Assembly: GCA_003552565.1 (NCBI GenBank)
Contig: PUNB01000051.1
Coordinates: 1 to 9,921 of the forward strand
Source: Lentisphaerota bacterium
GTDB lineage: Bacteria > Verrucomicrobiota > Lentisphaeria > Oligosphaerales > PUNB01
Direction: 5' to 3'
Length of the DNA: 9,921 nt
The position numbers were made by a program, and so were the translations under genes. Each line of letters begins with the position of its first letter. Position 1 is the first letter of the stretch. Below are positions 6,444 through 9,921 of the stretch, piece after piece. The notes under the pieces are model-generated. The model was not told the origin of the DNA and made no database searches. It saw nothing but the letters and a program-made list of their open reading frames with translations.

Positions 6444-7637
6444 ATGAAAGTTGTGCTCGCTTACTCCGGAGGCCTGGATACTTCCGCCATCCTGGTCTGG
6501 CTGAAAGAAAAGTACAATGCCGAAGTGATTACCTTCTGTGCTGACCTGGGGCAGGAGGAAGAGCTGTCAGGCCTGGACGAGAAAGCGGCGCGAACGGGCG
6601 CCAGCAAGTCTTACATAGAGGATTTACGGGAAGAATTCGTCCGCGATTTTGTTTTCCCCATGATGCAGGCAAACGCCGTATATGAAGGAACCTACATGCT
6701 GGGGACATCCATCGCCCGGCCTTTAATCGCCAAAAGGCTGGTGGAAATCGCCAGCCGCGAAAACGCTGAAGCCATCTGTCACGGAGCCACGGGCAAAGGC
6801 AATGATCAAGTGCGTTTTGAGTTGACAGCCTACGCTTTGCGGCCGGACTTGCAGATAATCGCCCCCTGGCGCACTTGGGATCTTAAATCGCGAACCGATC
6901 TGCTTAATTATTGTCGAAAGCATCAAGTGGAAGTAACCGCTTCAGCAGACAAACCCTACAGCATGGACCGCAACCTGCTGCATATCAGCTTCGAGGGCGG
7001 CGTTCTGGAAGATCCCTGGCAGGAAGCGCCTAATGAGATGCGAGTTCTGACCGCGGCTCCGGAAGAAGCTCCGGATCAGCCGGAAACAGTGGAAATACAT
7101 TTTGAAAGAGGCGTTCCGACCGCCATTAACGGCCGCTCACTGAGTCCGGCCAGTCTGCTGCTGGAACTTAACCGAATCGGCGGACGCCACGGCGTAGGCA
7201 GAGTGGACATGGTGGAAAATCGCTTTGTCGGCATGAAATCCCGAGGAGTCTATGAAACTCCCGGTGGAACCATTCTGCACCACGCCCACCGAGGACTGGA
7301 AAGTCTGTGCATGGATCGGGAGGTAATGCATCTGCGGGATTCGCTCGTGCCGCGTTACTCAGAGATGATTTACAACGGTTTCTGGTTCGCGCCGGAAAGA
7401 GAAATGCTGCAGGCGGCGATCACCGAAAGTCAGAAAATGGTCAGCGGCGACGTTCGCTGCAAGCTCTACAAGGGCGATTGCCGAGTGATCGGCCGGCGTT
7501 CCCCTTATTCACTGTATAATCCGGAATTAGCGACCTTTGAGCAGGACGACGTTTACAACCAGGCCGATGCGGAAGGATTCATCAAGCTCAATGCTTTGCG
7601 GCTGCGAGCACAAGCGGAACGACGGCAGTCAATGTGA
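6444..7637 (+). CDS. argG: argininosuccinate synthase
   Basis: ArgG condenses citrulline and L-aspartate with ATP to give argininosuccinate, the penultimate step of arginine synthesis. The 397-residue length is normal. The N-terminal ATP pyrophosphatase P-loop AYSGGLDTS is at 6-14, YEGTYMLGTSIARP at 80-93, and the substrate-binding HGATGKGNDQVRFE block at 113-126. SADKPYSMDRNLLHISFEGGVLEDP follows near 167-191, and FVGMKSRGVYETPGG lies in the C-terminal half. AAGGA ends eight bases before the ATG. It heads the series argG-panD-unknown, with a 68-base gap to panD. No other arginine genes (argF, argH) are in the window, so it is not part of a classic arg cluster here. Confidence 0.97.
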   Translation: MKVVLAYSGGLDTSAILVWLKEKYNAEVITFCADLGQEEELSGLDEKAARTGASKSYIEDLREEFVRDFVFPMMQANAVYEGTYMLGTSIARPLIAKRLVEIASRENAEAICHGATGKGNDQVRFELTAYALRPDLQIIAPWRTWDLKSRTDLLNYCRKHQVEVTASADKPYSMDRNLLHISFEGGVLEDPWQEAPNEMRVLTAAPEEAPDQPETVEIHFERGVPTAINGRSLSPASLLLELNRIGGRHGVGRVDMVENRFVGMKSRGVYETPGGTILHHAHRGLESLCMDREVMHLRDSLVPRYSEMIYNGFWFAPEREMLQAAITESQKMVSGDVRCKLYKGDCRVIGRRSPYSLYNPELATFEQDDVYNQADAEGFIKLNALRLRAQAERRQSM

Positions 7638-7705
7638 GAGCTTGATTAACATAACATCCCAATTGAGAGAAATCGCGATTTTTAAATCGTTCGGAGAACA
7701 AGATC

Positions 7706-8062
7706 ATGTATGTACAGATATTAAAAAGTAAGATTCATCGAGCAAGGCTCACCTCCTGCGTACTGGATTACGAGGGCAGCCTGGAAGTTGACATGGATAT
7801 TCTTGACGAGGCCGGAGTTTTGCCGTATGAAAAACTTCTGGTCGTCAACTCCGCCAACGGAGAAAGGCTGGAAACCTACGCCATCCCCGGCGCCCGCGGC
7901 AGCCGGGTATTCTGTCTGAACGGCGCGGCCGCCCGGAAAGGGATCCCCGGTGACATGATAACGTTGATGGTGTTCGCCCAGATGGAAGAGAATGAAGCCA
8001 GGCATTTTAAACCAAAAGTGCTGGTGCTGAACGAAGACAACCAAATCAGCAAGCGGAAGTGA
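7706..8062 (+). CDS. panD: aspartate 1-decarboxylase proenzyme
   Basis: PanD decarboxylates L-aspartate to beta-alanine, the precursor for pantothenate and CoA. It is a pyruvoyl enzyme that self-cleaves at a Gly-Ser bond. The 118-residue product has the cleavage site exactly at G24-S25 in YEGSL. K9 is in LKSKIHRA, and R54, T57 and Y58 are in GERLETY, all at family positions. GSRVFCLNGAAARKG and PGDMITLMVFAQM complete the fold. GGAG at 7693-7696 stands nine bases before the ATG. It follows argG by 68 bases on the same strand and is followed nine bases later, in the same frame, by the unknown gene. No panB or panC is nearby. Confidence 0.96.
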   Translation: MYVQILKSKIHRARLTSCVLDYEGSLEVDMDILDEAGVLPYEKLLVVNSANGERLETYAIPGARGSRVFCLNGAAARKGIPGDMITLMVFAQMEENEARHFKPKVLVLNEDNQISKRK

Positions 8063-8071
8063 AAATTATTC

Positions 8072-9235
8072 ATGGCAGCCGACCACATGCACAACACAGC
8101 CAGTCTGGACGATAAAGGCTTTACCCAGCTGCAGCCCGCAGCCGTCAGCTCACTAACGGATGCGGTTGCCGCACTGGAGTTCATGCTCCAGGACAAATTC
8201 ACTATATTATCTTCCCAGAATGGCGACCGCGGCTCCTGGCAGGAGACTCTGACGCATCCAAAGATTATCCACTCGGCGCCCGCCTGTCTGGCGGCGATAC
8301 TGGAAATGCTCTCGAACTCCAGTTTTTTTCAAATCCCCGAGGAAGAGACCCAGCGGATTCTGCTAACCCTTATTAACTCGTTGCAGGATGGCGGCCGGGA
8401 GTCCAGTATCGCCGTTTTCTGGCTGACCGAAGCCTGTGCGGCCATGCTGAGACATAACGGCGATCGGGAGTTCGCCCAGGAAACCGCGACCCGGCTGGCG
8501 CCGATTCTGGAAGGAATTCCGCGCCACGAGAAGACCGGTCTTCTGGGCGATTATTCAACTGACCAGCCGAAAAACCTGGCCAACTTCAAGCTGCGTCCTT
8601 CTTTGCTGTTTGCACAGGCCTGCCGTCAACTGGCCGAAATCTGGCACGGCCTGGAAGAAGAAGGCACAGGAGACCACTGGCACAGTCGAGGACAACATAC
8701 TGAAAAAAACGTACGTATTTATTTCTGGAATAAAAAACTGGGGCTGTTTCGCAGCCACCGCTCCCATCCGGAAGTGCTGGACCCTCCTGGATCAGCCTTG
8801 GCGGTTTTCCGGAAAACCGCCACTTCCGGCCAGTTGATGACCGTATCCCGAATGTTCAACAAATATTGCGAGGAACTATTTAACACTGACGGGATTCGTC
8901 AATCCTTTCAGGTTTCAGCTGATTCAACGCCGGAAGCCAATGCAATTTCTGCCTCCAAAGCGGATTCACTGGAAGCGCGAAACTTCTCCCCCGCCGCCAT
9001 CGGCTGGTTTGCGTATACTGTTGGCTTTGTGGCTGACGGCCTGTGCGAAACCATCATGGTGAACACCGCCCGAGAACTGCTGGAAGCGGAAAACTTACGC
9101 CGACAGCAAAACAGCGCTGACGATCCCGCCTCCGCTTTCAATTGTAAAGATATGATTACCGCCTGCCGCGCCGTATCCTCCGCCTATGCTATTCAGGAAA
9201 GGCGCGAACTCAGAAAAAAACAGAACCTTTTCTGA
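8072..9235 (+). CDS. unrecognised 387-residue protein, possibly an (alpha/alpha)-toroid fold
   Basis: I do not recognise this protein as a named family. It is soluble, with no signal peptide or membrane segment, and looks mostly helical. Weak fold hints are IYFWNKKLGLFRSH (216-229) and SALAVFRKTATSGQLMTVSRMF (241-262). These recall the strand-turn and helix patterns of six-hairpin glycosidase-like proteins, where similar FW.....GLF and ALAV...T..Q blocks occur. Conserved-looking aromatic and acidic patches are ESSIAVFWLTEA (110-121) and FSPAAIGWFAYTVGF (305-319). No catalytic pair can be assigned. The ATG at 8072 lies nine bases after the panD stop, with only a weak GGAAG upstream, suggesting translational coupling; M6 is a less likely start. 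The two frames are the same, so panD's TGA is the only stop between them. Real coding is supported by length, normal composition and tight spacing; function is unknown. Confidence 0.75.
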   Translation: MAADHMHNTASLDDKGFTQLQPAAVSSLTDAVAALEFMLQDKFTILSSQNGDRGSWQETLTHPKIIHSAPACLAAILEMLSNSSFFQIPEEETQRILLTLINSLQDGGRESSIAVFWLTEACAAMLRHNGDREFAQETATRLAPILEGIPRHEKTGLLGDYSTDQPKNLANFKLRPSLLFAQACRQLAEIWHGLEEEGTGDHWHSRGQHTEKNVRIYFWNKKLGLFRSHRSHPEVLDPPGSALAVFRKTATSGQLMTVSRMFNKYCEELFNTDGIRQSFQVSADSTPEANAISASKADSLEARNFSPAAIGWFAYTVGFVADGLCETIMVNTARELLEAENLRRQQNSADDPASAFNCKDMITACRAVSSAYAIQERRELRKKQNLF

Positions 9236-9260
9236 ATAAAAATGGGAATAGATTGACGAC

Positions 9261-9290
9261 AATCCGCCTCAGGCGGAACGAGGGCGGATT
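9261..9290. repeat. nested TCCGCC/GGCGGA palindrome
   Basis: TCCGCCT and AGGCGGA (9263-9277) form a near-perfect palindrome. AATCCGCC (9261-9268) can instead pair with GGCGGATT (9283-9290), so two mutually exclusive stems exist. It lies 25 bases after the unknown gene and shares TCCGCCTCA, an AGGCGGA arm and a following CGAG with the eno-leader hairpin at 6151-6178. No T run follows. Confidence 0.6.
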
Positions 9291-9395
9291 ACGAGTAAAG
9301 CCCGTCCCATCGTCACACCGCTCTCGCATGCCGTGACGTAGCCTTTGGCGAAGGCAGGTCGCCCGCTATCGTCCGCCGAAATAATAATGAGATAT

Positions 9396-9464
9396 GCTTG
9401 GTTCCACGGGTTTTCACCCGTGGCTACAGTCCTGCCGCCACCTGCAGGGGCTGAAACCCCAAGC
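9396..9464. repeat. three-branched REP-like palindromic element
   Basis: An outer stem GCTTGG (9396-9401) with CCAAGC (9459-9464) encloses two hairpins. The first is CCACGGGT (9404-9411) with ACCCGTGG (9416-9423) around a four-base loop. The second is CAG-T-CCTGC (9427-9435) with GCAGG-GG-CTG (9444-9453) around an eight-base loop. The CCACGGGT...ACCCGTGG core followed by GCTACAGT is, from memory, similar to intergenic repeats in many bacterial genomes, some mobilised by REP-associated tyrosine transposases. No transposase lies in this window. Confidence 0.6.
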
Positions 9465-9529
9465 GTCCCTCCACACTTCGTCCCTCCACACTTCGTCCCT
9501 CCACACTTCGTCCCTCCACACTTCGTCCC
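9464..9529. repeat. 15-bp tandem repeat, 4.4 copies
   Basis: CGTCCCTCCACACTT is repeated perfectly four times (starts at 9464, 9479, 9494 and 9509), followed by a partial CGTCCC. It begins exactly at the last base of the three-branched element. The copies are identical, which implies recent expansion or ongoing slippage. The unit length is a multiple of three, which creates an artificial VPPHF repeat in one frame. Confidence 0.95.
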
Positions 9530-9540
9530 GTCCTTTTTGA

Positions 9541-9561
9541 CTAGCGACTAGCGACTAGCGA
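9541..9561. repeat. 7-bp tandem repeat, three copies
   Basis: CTAGCGA occurs three times in perfect tandem, 12 bases after the 15-bp array. It is too short to infer a role; its interest is that a second slippage-type array sits beside the first. Confidence 0.9.
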
Positions 9562-9685
9562 CGGATTAACAGCAGCCAACGAACGAAGTCGAAAACTCCG
9601 CCGGTCCAGTGTCCACGAAAACAGTGGGATCAGGGTGTGCGAGTCGGAATCCGCCGAATCTTCTTAGGCCTTGCGCCCGCTCGCT

Positions 9686-9723
9686 GACATGTCACGCCGT
9701 AGCCCCGACATGTTGTGCCGCAG
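9686..9723. repeat. diverged 17-bp direct repeat with 21-base period
   Basis: GACATGTCACGCCGTAG (9686-9702) and GACATGTTGTGCCGCAG (9707-9723) match at 13 of 17 positions, and all four differences are transitions. A GGCGAAGGC motif follows at 9732. Confidence 0.6.
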
Positions 9724-9826
9724 TCTCCGAGGGCGAAGGCGGAAGCTCGCTGCAACTGACATCTGAAGGCGGAACTCCGGCAGTTTGACGCGCTCAACAA
9801 CGTGAAACCACATACAAGCCCGGCCG

Positions 9827-9843
9827 CCGGCGCGGTGCGCCGG
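9827..9843. repeat. GC-rich hairpin
   Basis: CCGGCGC (9827-9833) and GCGCCGG (9837-9843) form a perfect 7-bp stem with a three-base GGT loop. No T run follows, so it is not a standard terminator. Confidence 0.55.
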
Positions 9844-9877
9844 ATACCCTGAGGGTGAGACTTGTTGAATGGTTTCT

Positions 9878-9918
9878 GGTGTCAGGTTTCGGGTTTCAGA
9901 GAAGTCTGACCTGACACC
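9878..9918. repeat. inverted repeat with 10-bp arms at the window end
   Basis: GGTGTCAGGT (9878-9887) and ACCTGACACC (9909-9918) are perfect reverse complements separated by 21 bases. The intervening sequence contains TTTCGGGTTTCAG. It may be a complete small palindromic repeat or one end of an element that continues past the window. Confidence 0.7.
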
Positions 9919-9921
9919 TTA

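Larger units (their letters stand above)
9236..9921. other. 686-base gene-free, repeat-rich region
   Basis: No credible protein or RNA gene was recognised. The stretch is a succession of palindromes, tandem repeats and diverged direct repeats, listed separately. Several short sequences recur, notably GGCGAAGGC (9347-9355 and 9732-9740) and TCCGCCGAA (9371-9379 and 9651-9659). No T-run-tailed intrinsic terminator for the unknown gene is obvious. The pattern resembles an intergenic accumulation site for small non-autonomous repeats, not a degraded gene. Confidence 0.6.

Noticed and set aside
7671..7688. AAATCGCGATTT palindrome in the argG-panD gap as a terminator
   Set aside because: It has no loop and the alternative CGATTT/AAATCG pairing has a two-base loop; it is not a usable terminator.
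9345..9551. Short open frame with VPPHF repeats
   Set aside because: It is a by-product of the 15-bp tandem array crossing a palindromic element, with no ribosome binding site or family resemblance.
9236..9921. CRISPR array or integron attC cluster
   Set aside because: The tandem units are 15 and 7 bp without unique spacers, and no integrase or typical attC core sites are seen.

Overview
The window looks like a chromosomal segment of a free-living bacterium. It has densely packed, Shine-Dalgarno-led genes for core metabolism, sigma70-like promoter boxes, and a repeat-rich gene-free tail. The phylum cannot be fixed from this sequence. The short aconitase resembles what I recall as the Aquifex-type putative aconitase family, which is scattered across several phyla. 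The GH88 enzyme suggests a capacity to use uronic-acid polysaccharides. No phage, plasmid, CRISPR, tRNA or rRNA signal was seen.

Layout. Positions 1-393 (+) hold the C-terminal part of a DUF89/ARMT1-like metal-dependent phosphatase. Its expected DNAGE-type motif is missing right at the window edge. A gene-free stretch with two hairpins follows (394-616). Next come an orphan Vsr-type mismatch endonuclease gene on the minus strand (617-1123) and, divergent from it, a GH88 unsaturated glucuronyl hydrolase gene on the plus strand (1323-2705) with its own promoter-like boxes. Convergent to GH88 is a two-gene minus-strand unit, enolase (4772-6052) followed 32 bases later by aconitase (2790-4739). 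A 390-base divergent control region separates eno from the plus-strand series argG (6444-7637), panD (7706-8062) and an unrecognised 387-residue protein (8072-9235).

How the genes fit together. Enolase and aconitase link lower glycolysis and the citrate segment of the TCA cycle in one probable transcript. ArgG and PanD both consume L-aspartate, for arginine and for beta-alanine/pantothenate/CoA respectively. The unknown gene begins nine bases after the panD stop, in the same reading frame, and so is probably co-expressed with it. Its sequence hints at an all-helical toroid fold.

The most unusual non-coding content is in two places. The eno upstream region carries two stacked hairpins between a promoter-like site and the gene; the gene-proximal one is followed by U-rich RNA. 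The last 686 bases (9236-9921) are a mosaic of palindromes, a three-branched REP-like element, a 15-bp tandem array, a 7-bp triplicate and a diverged 17-bp direct repeat. A palindromic motif in the eno leader recurs in this tail, which suggests a dispersed repeat family. I found no convincing new multi-gene defence or enzymatic system. The best candidates for novelty are the unknown panD-linked gene, the eno leader and the repeat tail.
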